Positions 1 through 6,708 of a DNA stretch of 12,198 nucleotides are shown here, in pieces; within the stretch, counting starts at the first letter, position 1; each line of letters begins with the position of its first letter. The notes below the pieces were generated by a model. It was not told the origin of the DNA. It worked only from the letters and a program-made list of their open reading frames with translations, and made no database searches. The DNA comes from Pontibacterium sp964228735 (GTDB lineage: Bacteria; Pseudomonadota; Gammaproteobacteria; Pseudomonadales; Balneatricaceae). The DNA lies in contig NZ_CAXRBQ010000001.1 of the NCBI RefSeq assembly GCF_964228735.1, positions 1 through 12,198 of the forward strand, given 5' to 3'. The translations under genes were made by a program, and so were the position numbers.

Positions 1-212
1 TGCTCGACCGCTTCGAAGTCGCTCTTGCCAAGGCAAATCAACCCCAGGTAGGTGCGAATAAGATCGATGTTAGCGATGCCATGGCGCTTGACGATGGCGC
101 GCGAGGTTTTGGCCAGGGAGGTCATTCTGTTGACACTGTGGACAACCAGCGCCAGACAGCCGTGGGGTGTGATAATCTCGGTTTTGGACTGTTCCAGCGT
201 GAAGGTACGCAT
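1..212 (-). CDS. Transposase, IS1380-like, N-terminal fragment cut by the window edge
   Basis: An uninterrupted minus-strand frame begins at an ATG (210-212) and runs off the left edge after 70 codons. The translation starts MRTFTLEQSK and ends YLGLICLGKSDFEAVE. From memory, this beginning, with the LGL-CLGKSDFEA block, is typical of the N-terminus of IS1380-family DDE transposases. The catalytic residues lie further on and are outside the window, so it cannot be said whether the element is intact. The 108 bases between its start and the neighbouring nuclease gene show no terminal inverted repeat or target duplication that I could recognise. The family assignment is from recall; an unrelated transposase with a similar N-terminus is possible. 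Confidence 0.6.
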   Translation of the reverse strand, partial: MRTFTLEQSKTEIITPHGCLALVVHSVNRMTSLAKTSRAIVKRHGIANIDLIRTYLGLICLGKSDFEAVE

Positions 213-320
213 AGTCAGATATCACTGTCTGGGTGAATCGAGACTGGCGTCCATATTACCGCCGCAGGCCGCGTGGGTACAGGTGTGTGGAGATGCGAAG
301 CTGAGTTTTAAGTCACGGAA

Positions 321-1370
321 TCAGGTTAGATTCCATGAATCTGCATTTTTTAGTTGGCTGTATATGTGCTCCCTTGAACTTTTTATATTTAGCTGCGCAG
401 ATGCATTTGCCGCTTCCTTTATTAGGAATATTCCTGTTTCCTTCGGATGGTGGTCTAAAATTAAGTTCAAGCTGTCAATTGTGATACTCTGAGGCTCATA
501 GGGTAGGGGTTTAATACATGACTCAAGTAACCGGATAGCAGTTGGATTAATGGGACAAAATGCAAGAACTTTCCAAATGGCTTCTTGGTATGTAGCATCT
601 CTGTAGTTTTGAAGCTCTCTATATAATTCCCCTAGTGTGATGCACGGGTAATCAGAAGGGGGTCCAACAATAAATCGCACTTCATTTAGCTTGAATCTAG
701 TTTTTGTTGATTCTATGAAGCTTTCTTGAAGGCTTTTTAAGGAACAAAAGTATCCAATGTACTCGCTTTTTATGTTGAATTCTGAGTCGTATATTTTTCT
801 TTCAAAAATGAGTCCTTTTAAATCCTCTTCTAGTATTTCTTTGTGTAAGTCGAAAGGGAGGTGATATTCTCCTAGTAAGATGTTTCTCATTTCTGAGAAT
901 TTTAAGTCTAGCCTTTCCTTTAAATTGTATTTTTCTATTATTCTGCTTGATGAAGGGCTGTCTTCAATTTTTCCTTCTAGCTTCTTTCCATCCCATACAA
1001 CGGTTTTTAAAGAGCCGTGTTTGTTTTATGCGTTAAGATTGTTTGAAACAGTTACTGAGGGTATTGTTGAAGTTATCAAGAAGTAGCCATCTGTTTCATG
1101 TAGGAGGCATGCGCTTCTAAAGTCTCCAATATCAGACTCAAGAACAGACTTACCACTATGTGCTTTGTGTTTACATTGAACCAAATATTTGACTCTTTCC
1201 GTATTCCCTAATGCATCCTGACTGATTATCTCAATTACAAGATCTTTTTTTTGGTCAGGGCCACGAGTTGGCTCTGACAAAATAACTGCTCCATAGCTCT
1301 CTAGAACGTCGCGGCAAAGAAGTTCAAAGTCTTCACCGTCAATACCTAACCTCTTGTAATCAATAGCCAA
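321..1370 (-). pseudogene. Mrr-like restriction endonuclease gene interrupted by an in-frame TAA
   Basis: The reading frame starts at a TTG (1368-1370) with AGGAG six bases upstream. It encodes 114 residues, meets TAA at 1026-1028, then stays open in the same frame for 234 codons to TGA at 321-323. Read through, it would be a 349-residue protein. The N-terminal part shows a PD-(D/E)xK nuclease pattern of the Mrr type: Glu13/Glu16 in the first helix, RGPDQKKDL with Asp43, then QCKHK with Lys67, followed by the hydrophobic strand GYFLITST. Right after the stop comes LKTVVWDGKKLE, a segment expected in the same domain, so one gene was split rather than two genes being adjacent. The rest (to NADSWNLT) I do not recognise; it may recognise DNA. 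Mrr-type enzymes cut foreign or modified DNA. The gene is strikingly AT-rich (37% G+C in the one 60-base line I counted), which suggests transfer. The downstream part has no credible ribosome binding site of its own. A sequencing error at 1026-1028 remains possible. Confidence 0.75.
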
Positions 1371-1399
1371 TGTTCGCTCCTTTGAGTAACGGTAACGTT

Positions 1400-1434
1400 T
1401 GTATAGTTAACTACCAACAAGTTTTAGCAAAACT
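1400..1434 (-). promoter_or_regulatory. Possible promoter/operator of the nuclease gene
   Basis: On the minus strand a TATACA (1400-1405) could be a -10 box, about 30 bases upstream of the TTG start. A TTGCTA (1425-1430) lies 19 bases further up, longer than the ideal spacing. A perfect inverted repeat, AGTTTT-agc-AAAACT (1420-1434), overlaps this -35-like element and could be an operator. This is a weak match. Confidence 0.25.
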
Positions 1435-1521
1435 GATTTGGGAAAACGAGCGCTCAACAATAACAACGCATGTAGAAAAAGTTGTAACGGTACAATCTCC
1501 CTTCTGCGCAGCCGAGCCATC

Positions 1522-1629
1522 GTGCCCTTTGGGTAATTCCTGAAATCCATCTATAGACAGCGATTTCAGCACGAGGCTCGCAGAGCCGAGATAAATCGCT
1601 CCGATGGATTTCTGGAACGCGCAGGGTAC
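1522..1629. repeat. 108-nt extended imperfect hairpin, possible structured RNA or palindromic mobile repeat
   Basis: Nested arms pair in order. First, 1522-1528 pairs with 1623-1629 (7 bp, one G-U). Next, 1537-1551 pairs with 1603-1617 (TTCC, one mismatch, then GAAATCCATC). Then 1559-1566 AGCGATTT pairs with 1593-1600 AAATCGCT, and 1575-1579 GGCTC pairs with 1583-1587 GAGCC around a 3-base loop. Four nested stems on one axis are unlikely by chance. No T-run follows on either strand, so it is not an ordinary terminator. I do not recognise a known RNA family; a palindromic repeat of the MITE or REP kind is equally possible. Confidence 0.55.
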
Positions 1630-1668
1630 CCGTCTATGCCGGGCAAGCAGCAGGGTCGATGGGGATTG

Positions 1669-1696
1669 GTAAGGGGCGTTCGGTAACGCCCCTTAC
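1669..1696. repeat. Perfect 12-bp hairpin
   Basis: GTAAGGGGCGTT and AACGCCCCTTAC pair perfectly around the 4-base loop CGGT. There is no T-run on either side, so a simple intrinsic terminator is unlikely. It could be a REP-like element or a processing site of a transcript covering this region. Confidence 0.6.
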
Positions 1697-1715
1697 CTCA
1701 TCCCTTCAGGGCACC

Positions 1716-1733
1716 GGAAGGCTTAAGCCTTCC
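1716..1733. repeat. 18-bp perfect palindrome
   Basis: GGAAGGCTTAAGCCTTCC is a perfect palindrome with no spacer, 19 bases after the preceding hairpin. Such a site could bind a dimeric protein; in RNA it would form only a short stem. Its function is unknown. Confidence 0.5.
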
Positions 1734-1804
1734 CTACAGAGTAAGTCTCCCCCACGGAGAAAGAGATGAGTTAAAAAATTCTGAGAAGATGCGTCTTTTC
1801 CAGA

Positions 1805-1845
1805 GGTCCTTCGTCTTACAGACAAAACACCCCAAAACGAGGACC
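1805..1845 (+). promoter_or_regulatory. Stem-loop enclosing the Shine-Dalgarno site of the GST gene
   Basis: GGTCC (1805-1809) pairs with GGACC (1841-1845), and TCGT (1811-1814) pairs with ACGA (1837-1840), with a single bulged T at 1810. That gives nine base pairs around a 22-base loop. The ribosome binding site GAGGA (1839-1843), six bases before the ATG at 1850, lies wholly inside the 3' arm. If transcribed, this stem would reduce translation of the GST unless it is opened by temperature, a small RNA, a protein or a ligand. Regulation is inferred from the pairing only. Confidence 0.4.
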
Positions 1846-1849
1846 CAAT

Positions 1850-2560
1850 ATGCTCAAAGTGATCAGCTTTACCATCTGCCCATTTGTACAACGTGTGACC
1901 GGATGGTTGGAAGCGAAAGGCCTGCCATACGAGATCGAATACATCAGCCTGAAAGACAAACCGCAGTGGTTTCTGGATCTCTCGCCCAGCGCTCAGGTGC
2001 CGGTTCTGATTACCGAATCCGGCCAGGCGTTGTTTGAGTCTGATGCTATCGTGGAATATCTGGAAGAGGCGTACGGCCCGCTCAATCCTAACCGCACCCC
2101 GGAAGAGAAAGCGGTGGATCGTGCCTGGAGCTATCTGGCGAGCAAGCACTATCTGGTTCAGTGTAGTGCCCAGCGCAGTACGGACGAAGCCACCTTGAAC
2201 GAGCGCAGTGTAAAACTGGAGAAAGCCTTCGCGACGGTTGAAAAAGCACTGGGCGACGCCCGATTCTTCAATACCAGCGAAGTGGGTATGGTGGACATTG
2301 CCTGGCTGCCGTTGTTGCACCGGGCGGCGATCATTGAGAAACACCGAGGCTATGATTTCCTTGCGGGTTACCCACAGGTGAAGCGTTGGCAGCAACATCT
2401 GTTGTTTACCGGCTTGGCAGAAAAGTCCGTGTCTGATGACTTTGAAGCGGCGTTCAGTGATTTCTATCTATCGGAGCAGACTTTCCTGGGGCGTGGCTGC
2501 GATTGCCCACCGGGTACCAGTGCCTCCGACAACGCCTGTGCCAGTGCAACCTGCTGCTAA
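1850..2560 (+). CDS. Glutathione S-transferase family protein with cysteine-rich C-terminal tail
   Basis: This 236-residue cytoplasmic protein has the two-domain GST layout. The N-terminal thioredoxin fold carries CPFVQR with Cys10, the active-site position of cysteine-type GSTs (omega/zeta/DHAR-like). It also has the cis-proline segment VPVL around Pro51 and the glutathione-binding ES pair (Glu63-Ser64). Residues about 80-210 form the helical domain, including the VGMVDIAWLP block (145-154). Cysteine-type GSTs usually reduce glutathione mixed disulfides or dehydroascorbate-like substrates; the substrate here is unknown. After about residue 214 an extra tail carries Cys217, Cys219, Cys230, Cys235 and Cys236, which is not part of the usual fold. 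The ATG at 1850 is supported by GAGGA six bases upstream, inside a predicted stem-loop. The sigma factor gene follows 74 bases later, suggesting linked function. Confidence 0.85.
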   Translation: MLKVISFTICPFVQRVTGWLEAKGLPYEIEYISLKDKPQWFLDLSPSAQVPVLITESGQALFESDAIVEYLEEAYGPLNPNRTPEEKAVDRAWSYLASKHYLVQCSAQRSTDEATLNERSVKLEKAFATVEKALGDARFFNTSEVGMVDIAWLPLLHRAAIIEKHRGYDFLAGYPQVKRWQQHLLFTGLAEKSVSDDFEAAFSDFYLSEQTFLGRGCDCPPGTSASDNACASATCC

Positions 2561-2634
2561 CAATATTGGCAGGGTGGGGATTTACTCCTCGCTCTGCCAC
2601 ACTGAATCTGTTGAACAACCGATTAGGATCTCCC

Positions 2635-3177
2635 TTGAATACCGAGAAAGTCTGGCAGCAATACGGCCACAGCTTGCGTGCATTTTTGCACTCGAAAATC
2701 TCAGACCCCCATGAGGTGGAGGATCTGTTGCAGGAGATCCTGATCAAAACCCACCGCAATATGGGCAGTTTGCGGGCCTCCGACAAACTCAAACCCTGGT
2801 TGTTTCAGCTTGCCAACAATACGGTGATCGATTTCTACCGTAAGCGGGGTAAGGACCGTTCTATTGATCCCGAAGTGCTGTGGTATGACGAGGATGAGCC
2901 ACAGGTTCAAGAGCAGTTGAGTGACTGTGTGTTGCCGTTTATCGACGCATTACCGGCAGAAACGGCGCAGCTGTTAAAGGCGATTGATATCGAGGGGCGA
3001 TCGCAAAAGGAGTATGCCGAGGAGAAGGGGATCAGTTATTCCACGGTTAAATCCCGTGTGCAGCGGGGCCGCCTTAAACTAAGAGTGTTGTTTGAGCAGT
3101 GCTGTCATATGGACCTTGATCGACAGGGGCGCGTTATTGAGTACCGTGCCAGGACCGGTCAGTGTGACAACTGCTAG
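2635..3177 (+). CDS. sigZ: ECF-type RNA polymerase sigma factor, SigZ-like
   Basis: The chosen start is the TTG at 2635, with AGGA six bases upstream, giving 180 residues, close to the size I recall for SigZ (about 176). Starts further upstream would add residues that overlap the GST gene and do not look like a sigma factor. Region 2 spans roughly residues 5-72, with the core-binding helix EDLLQEILIKTH (29-40) and the -10 contacting helix WLFQLANNTVIDFYRKR. Region 4 spans about 105-152, with the helix-turn-helix QKEYAEEKGISYSTVKSRVQ. No anti-sigma gene lies alongside. Past region 4 a tail holds Cys156-Cys157 and ends Cys177-x-x-Cys180. Cysteines in this place recall the end of other SigZ proteins and could bind zinc or sense redox state (inference). 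The preceding GST, also cysteine-tailed, makes a thiol-linked role plausible. Confidence 0.8.
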   Translation: MNTEKVWQQYGHSLRAFLHSKISDPHEVEDLLQEILIKTHRNMGSLRASDKLKPWLFQLANNTVIDFYRKRGKDRSIDPEVLWYDEDEPQVQEQLSDCVLPFIDALPAETAQLLKAIDIEGRSQKEYAEEKGISYSTVKSRVQRGRLKLRVLFEQCCHMDLDRQGRVIEYRARTGQCDNC

Positions 3178-3196
3178 GTGTTGGGGCAAGGCTGGA

Positions 3197-3925
3197 CTAA
3201 GAGGCTTTGGGTTCCGGTTCATTGGATACCATCGACAACCCGTTCTGTAACTGAAGCAGGTCCAGATAACCTTTCACCGGATCGGTTTTGCCTTCAAAGG
3301 CGACCCCAACCCGCAATTCATTTTCGTAGCTGAGAACCGAGATGACTTTGCCGGTCATTTTTTCGAAGTCGTCGCCAAAGGGGAGCAGCATTTCCAGGTC
3401 TATTTTCTCTTCCCGTGACTTGAGTTCTTTGAGCATCTCCAAATGCTCCTGGTTCTGCAGACGAACCTGACAACCGTTGTAGCTCAGATCTTTTAACAGT
3501 CCTTCCTGCTGAATATCCGATAACAGCTTAACCCGCAGCGTACAGTCATAGCGTGGCTCTTTGCGCACGCAGCGGGTGCAAATGTCCTTGGGGTATTCGA
3601 GGACCAGCAGTTGGACCTTACCCGTTACAACATCAAGCACCGAACACTTGAAGGCGTAAACCACACCACCCTCGATAAACCGCACCACTACACCGGGTTT
3701 GTTCTGCAAAAGGTTTTCGTACCAGATGACGGCTGCACGTTCATTGTTATTGTTTTTTTCCACTTCGCTGCGGGAGGGCAGATGAAGAATGACCGCTTTA
3801 TCACCTTCTATGCCAACGAAGGGAGTAAACAGTTGTAACTTGCCATCGGGGGAGCTGAGCTGGACCCGCACACCTGTTCTGAGGTGTGGCAGTTGGTTAA
3901 CTGCAGTATCCGAAGTGTCTGTCAT
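3197..3925 (-). CDS. PilZ-domain c-di-GMP receptor, YcgR/flagellar-brake type
   Basis: This 242-residue protein starts at ATG 3923-3925, seven bases after AGGAG; a TTG six codons upstream is less well placed. The N-terminal half (about 12-112) resembles the YcgR N-terminal domain: LRTGVRVQL, then a glycine-bearing strand, then a -LHLP- strand. The C-terminal PilZ domain begins near residue 118 with RKEPR (Arg121-Arg125, the RxxxR motif) and continues with DLSYNG (146-151, the DxSxxG motif). Both c-di-GMP-contacting motifs are therefore present. Proteins of this kind bind c-di-GMP and slow the flagellar motor, though no flagellar gene is nearby. An unusual Cys116-x-x-Cys119 sits directly before RxxxR, and Cys94, Cys128 and Cys152 are also present. 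It converges on the sigma factor gene with 19 bases between and no clear terminator. An inverted repeat, TTTGAA/TTCAAA (4020-4037), lies upstream. Confidence 0.85.
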   Translation of the reverse strand: MTDTSDTAVNQLPHLRTGVRVQLSSPDGKLQLFTPFVGIEGDKAVILHLPSRSEVEKNNNNERAAVIWYENLLQNKPGVVVRFIEGGVVYAFKCSVLDVVTGKVQLLVLEYPKDICTRCVRKEPRYDCTLRVKLLSDIQQEGLLKDLSYNGCQVRLQNQEHLEMLKELKSREEKIDLEMLLPFGDDFEKMTGKVISVLSYENELRVGVAFEGKTDPVKGYLDLLQLQNGLSMVSNEPEPKAS

Positions 3926-4117
3926 GGTGTATCTCCTGCCCAAGCTGAAAGGGTATGTGGGAAGATGTACAACTTAGAAGAGACAACATGGTGAAGCTTA
4001 GTCTAAAAGTGGGATCTTGTTTGAAAATTTCTTCAAAAACTTGTCCAGGGCTTATGGTTACTGGGGTGTGGAGGAAGAGAGTGTTTGCAAATAGACGTCG
4101 GGGCAAGGGGTGAAGAC

Positions 4118-4963
4118 TTATTTCGGTCCCTTGCCGCCTGTGCCCCGCATGCCCCGTTGTGGGTTAAAGCCCTTAATCGCCAACACGGAGAAGACCAGCG
4201 TAGTACCCGCAACGACCGCAAACGCTTCCCAGCTCATCTTCAGGTACAGGGCGTGACGCACCAGCTCGGTGGCGTGGGTGAACGGATTGACCGAGCAGAT
4301 CCAGTACAACCACTCGCTGGCTTCGCGCATTTTCCACAGCGGATAGAGCGCCGACGACAGGAAAAACATCGGGAAGATCACGAAGTTCATTACACCTGCA
4401 AAGTTCTCCAGCTGTTTGATCCAGGAGGACATAAACAGCCCCAGTGCACCCAGCATCAGGGCAACCAGCACCAATGCGGGCAGTACCGCCAGATAACCCC
4501 GCAGCGGTGGATCAACATCCACAAACAGGGCGATGGCAAGGAAGGTGTATACCTGCGCCAGGGATATCAGTGCGGTGGATACCATCTTGCACAGCAGTAG
4601 ATAACCGCGGGGCAGTGGGCTCATCAGCAGTACCCGCATGCTGCCCATCTCCCGGTCGTAGACCATCGACAGGCTGCTCTGCATGCCGTTAAACAGCAGG
4701 ATCATGCAGCATAGGCCCGGTGCGATATAGACCTCGTAAGTGATGTAGGTCTCATAGGGCGGAATGATTGAGATACCCAGCGCGGCGCGGAAACCGGCGG
4801 CAAATACGATCAGCCAGAGCAGGGGGCGTACCAGCGAGCTGAGAAAACGCGAGCGCTGACTGACAAAGCGCAGAAACTCTCGCGTCAGGATACCGGTAAA
4901 GCAGTTCAGGTAGGCGGAGCGGTTCAGTGGTACTGATCGTGAGACCTTTGCCTGGCTGTTCAT
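4118..4963 (-). CDS. pedC: ABC-2 type transporter permease, PQQ alcohol dehydrogenase system (PedC family)
   Basis: This 281-residue inner-membrane protein has six hydrophobic segments, roughly at residues 43-63, 78-95, 125-148, 156-178, 188-209 and 247-265. The conserved block YDREMGSMRVLLMSPLPRG (102-120) and FLSSALYPL (201-209) are hallmarks of ABC-2 (exporter type) permeases. The start is the ATG at 4961-4963, seven bases after AAGGAGG. The ATG two codons earlier would sit against that site and is unlikely. The start overlaps the stop of the ATPase gene as ATGA, so the two are translationally coupled and presumably form one transporter. The neighbouring beta-propeller and binding-protein genes match the set found with quinoprotein alcohol dehydrogenases in Pseudomonas. 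The substrate is not known. It ends in a basic, glycine-rich tail (GMRGTGGKGPK). Confidence 0.85.
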   Translation of the reverse strand: MNSQAKVSRSVPLNRSAYLNCFTGILTREFLRFVSQRSRFLSSLVRPLLWLIVFAAGFRAALGISIIPPYETYITYEVYIAPGLCCMILLFNGMQSSLSMVYDREMGSMRVLLMSPLPRGYLLLCKMVSTALISLAQVYTFLAIALFVDVDPPLRGYLAVLPALVLVALMLGALGLFMSSWIKQLENFAGVMNFVIFPMFFLSSALYPLWKMREASEWLYWICSVNPFTHATELVRHALYLKMSWEAFAVVAGTTLVFSVLAIKGFNPQRGMRGTGGKGPK

Positions 4964-5694
4964 GCGCATACCTCCTTGCTGGCCGTGAGGTGGTGGAACA
5001 GCTCGGTCAGCGACTCATGGCCATGCTCGGCACAGATCTCTGAACCCGTGCCCTGAGCTTTGAGCTCACCTTTGTGCAGCACAAGGACTTTATCCTCAGG
5101 CTGTACCTCTTCAATCAGGTGAGTGGCCCAGAGGACGGTCAGGTTGTACTGCTCGCATAGATTGCGCACATGTTGGTTGAGTTTCAGGCGGGTGTGCGGA
5201 TCAAGCCCCACGGTGGGTTCATCCAGCAGCAATACACCGGGGCTGTGCATTAGGGCACGGGCGATCTCCACGCGGCGGCGATGGCCGCCGTTGAGGCTGC
5301 GCACCTTGTCGTGGATACGGTCGCTCATCTCCATACGCTGCAGTTCGGTTTCGATCCGCTGCTGGGCTGCACGACCACTGAGGCCGTGCAGTGAAGCATG
5401 GTATTTCAGGTTCTGGCCCACACTCAGATCCAGGTCCAATGTGCTCTGCTGGAACACTACACCGAGCTGCTGCATCACCTCAGTGGGATGTTGCCGGATG
5501 CTGTGGCCGCAGATACTGATCTTTCCCTGCTGCATCGCGTAGAGGCGGGTAAGCAGGGCAAACAGCGTGCTTTTACCGGCACCGTTGGGGCCCAACAGGG
5601 CGTTAAATCCACCGGGCTGCAGTGCAAAGCTGAGGTTATCCAGCGCGTTGCGCGGACCGTAGTTGAATCTGACGGAGCTGACCTGAATACTCAT
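4960..5694 (-). CDS. ABC transporter ATP-binding protein, PQQ alcohol dehydrogenase system
   Basis: This 244-residue cytoplasmic ATPase has all the motifs in order: Walker A GPNGAGKST (35-43), Q-loop Gln82/83 in VVFQQS, signature LNGGHRRR (134-141), Walker B VLLLDEP with Glu159, D-loop GLD and switch His192 in ATHLIEE. The signature reads LNGGH instead of LSGGQ. I recall the same variant in relatives of this PQQ-linked family, so I do not take it as a defect. The ATG at 5692-5694 is chosen; a TTG two codons upstream is possible. Neither has a good Shine-Dalgarno sequence, so translation probably depends on coupling to the beta-propeller gene, which ends nine bases before. It should pair with the ABC-2 permease that follows. 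Confidence 0.88.
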   Translation of the reverse strand: MSIQVSSVRFNYGPRNALDNLSFALQPGGFNALLGPNGAGKSTLFALLTRLYAMQQGKISICGHSIRQHPTEVMQQLGVVFQQSTLDLDLSVGQNLKYHASLHGLSGRAAQQRIETELQRMEMSDRIHDKVRSLNGGHRRRVEIARALMHSPGVLLLDEPTVGLDPHTRLKLNQHVRNLCEQYNLTVLWATHLIEEVQPEDKVLVLHKGELKAQGTGSEICAEHGHESLTELFHHLTASKEVCA

Positions 5695-5703
5695 CGGCAA
5701 TTG

Positions 5704-6678
5704 TTATGGCTTAACCACAACACCCCATGGGTAGCGGCCCACTTTAATGGACTTGGTCACTTTCAGCTTATCCACATCCACCACGGAGATATCACCGCTG
5801 ACACCGTTGGTGGTGTACAGCTGGCTCTCATCTTCGTTGAACTCCATGTGCCATACACGACGTCCTACCAGCAGGTAATCCTTCACGTCGTAGGTTTTGG
5901 CGTCGATGACTGCCACGTGGTTGGAAGGGCCCAGGGCAACAAAGGCGTACTTGCCGTCATCGGTTAGCTTCACGCCCACTGGTTGTACCTTGTCCGGGTG
6001 GATGCCCGGGATCTCGAAGGTCAGTTTCTTGATGATCTGACGGCTTTCCACATCAATTACCGATACAGTGCCGCCGATCTCGGAGGATGCCCACAGCAGG
6101 GAGTCGTCTTTGTTGAACTCCACGTGGCGTGGACGCTGATCCACCAGGGTGTTATCGACCAGTTCGTAAGTGGTGGTGTCGATCCAGTGCACCATGTTGG
6201 TGGTTTCACTGGTGTTCACCGCCCACTTGCCGTTGTGGCTCACGGCCATGCCTTCCGGCTCTACACCCACGTCGATCTGCGCCAGTACATCATGGGTTTC
6301 AGTATCCACCACGGTGACCAACGCATCGTCCTCGTTGGCGATGTAGAGGTGGCGGTCGTTCGGATGCAGGGCGAACTGCTCCGGATCTTCACCGGATGGC
6401 AGCTCGGTGATGATACTGTGGGTAGCCAGATCCATGATCTGCACGGTGTCGGAGTCGGATGCACAGATGTAGAGCTTGGTCATGTCCTTGGACAGGGTGA
6501 TACCACGTGGTCGTTGGCCCACCTCGATGGTGTCGGTTACTTCCATGGTGTCCAGATTGATTACCGACAGGGTGTCGTCTTTTTCATTGGATACGTAAGC
6601 GACGGCGGCATAGGAGCTGGCGCTAACGGCCATCAGGGCTGCGGGCAGGGCAGAACGGATAAATTTAGGGAATCGCAT
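5704..6678 (-). CDS. Periplasmic YVTN-type beta-propeller protein, PQQ-dependent catabolism associated
   Basis: This 324-residue protein begins with a signal peptide (residues 1 to about 24, cleavage after Ser-Tyr-Ala). The rest consists of seven repeats of about 42 residues, each with a strand such as AYVSN, LYICA, LYIAN, LLWAS, AFVAL or LYTTN followed by TVSVID-like and RPRGI-like segments. That is a closed seven-bladed propeller of the YVTN family. It sits in the same place as the beta-propeller protein of PQQ alcohol dehydrogenase clusters. Its biochemical role is unknown; a scaffold or sensor in the periplasm is plausible. The ATG at 6676-6678 has GGAG eight bases upstream. It lies 30 bases after the binding-protein gene and 9 before the ATPase start, consistent with one operon. 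Confidence 0.88.
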   Translation of the reverse strand: MRFPKFIRSALPAALMAVSASSYAAVAYVSNEKDDTLSVINLDTMEVTDTIEVGQRPRGITLSKDMTKLYICASDSDTVQIMDLATHSIITELPSGEDPEQFALHPNDRHLYIANEDDALVTVVDTETHDVLAQIDVGVEPEGMAVSHNGKWAVNTSETTNMVHWIDTTTYELVDNTLVDQRPRHVEFNKDDSLLWASSEIGGTVSVIDVESRQIIKKLTFEIPGIHPDKVQPVGVKLTDDGKYAFVALGPSNHVAVIDAKTYDVKDYLLVGRRVWHMEFNEDESQLYTTNGVSGDISVVDVDKLKVTKSIKVGRYPWGVVVKP

Positions 6679-6708
6679 CGTTTTTCTCCGGGATCTATAA
6701 CAGACGGC

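Larger units (their letters stand above)
1371..1849. other. Gene-free stretch with several stem-loops
   Basis: I see no credible gene in these 479 bases. The left third (to about 1500) is AT-rich like the nuclease gene and is probably its upstream region; the composition changes to GC-rich near 1500. The remainder holds a long extended hairpin (1522-1629), a perfect hairpin (1669-1696), an 18-bp palindrome (1716-1733), a small stem GAGAAGA/TCTTTTC (1783-1800) and the leader of the glutathione S-transferase gene. The open frames crossing it on either strand show no recognisable domain or ribosome binding site. Confidence 0.6.

Noticed and set aside
1026..1028. Programmed readthrough or recoding of the TAA in the nuclease gene
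   Set aside because: TAA is not used for selenocysteine or pyrrolysine, and no recoding signal is visible around it; a nonsense mutation or sequencing error is simpler.
1371..1849. Integron attC site next to the nuclease gene
   Set aside because: The stem-loops lack the paired GTTRRRY/RYYYAAC core sites in the required arrangement, and no integrase is present.
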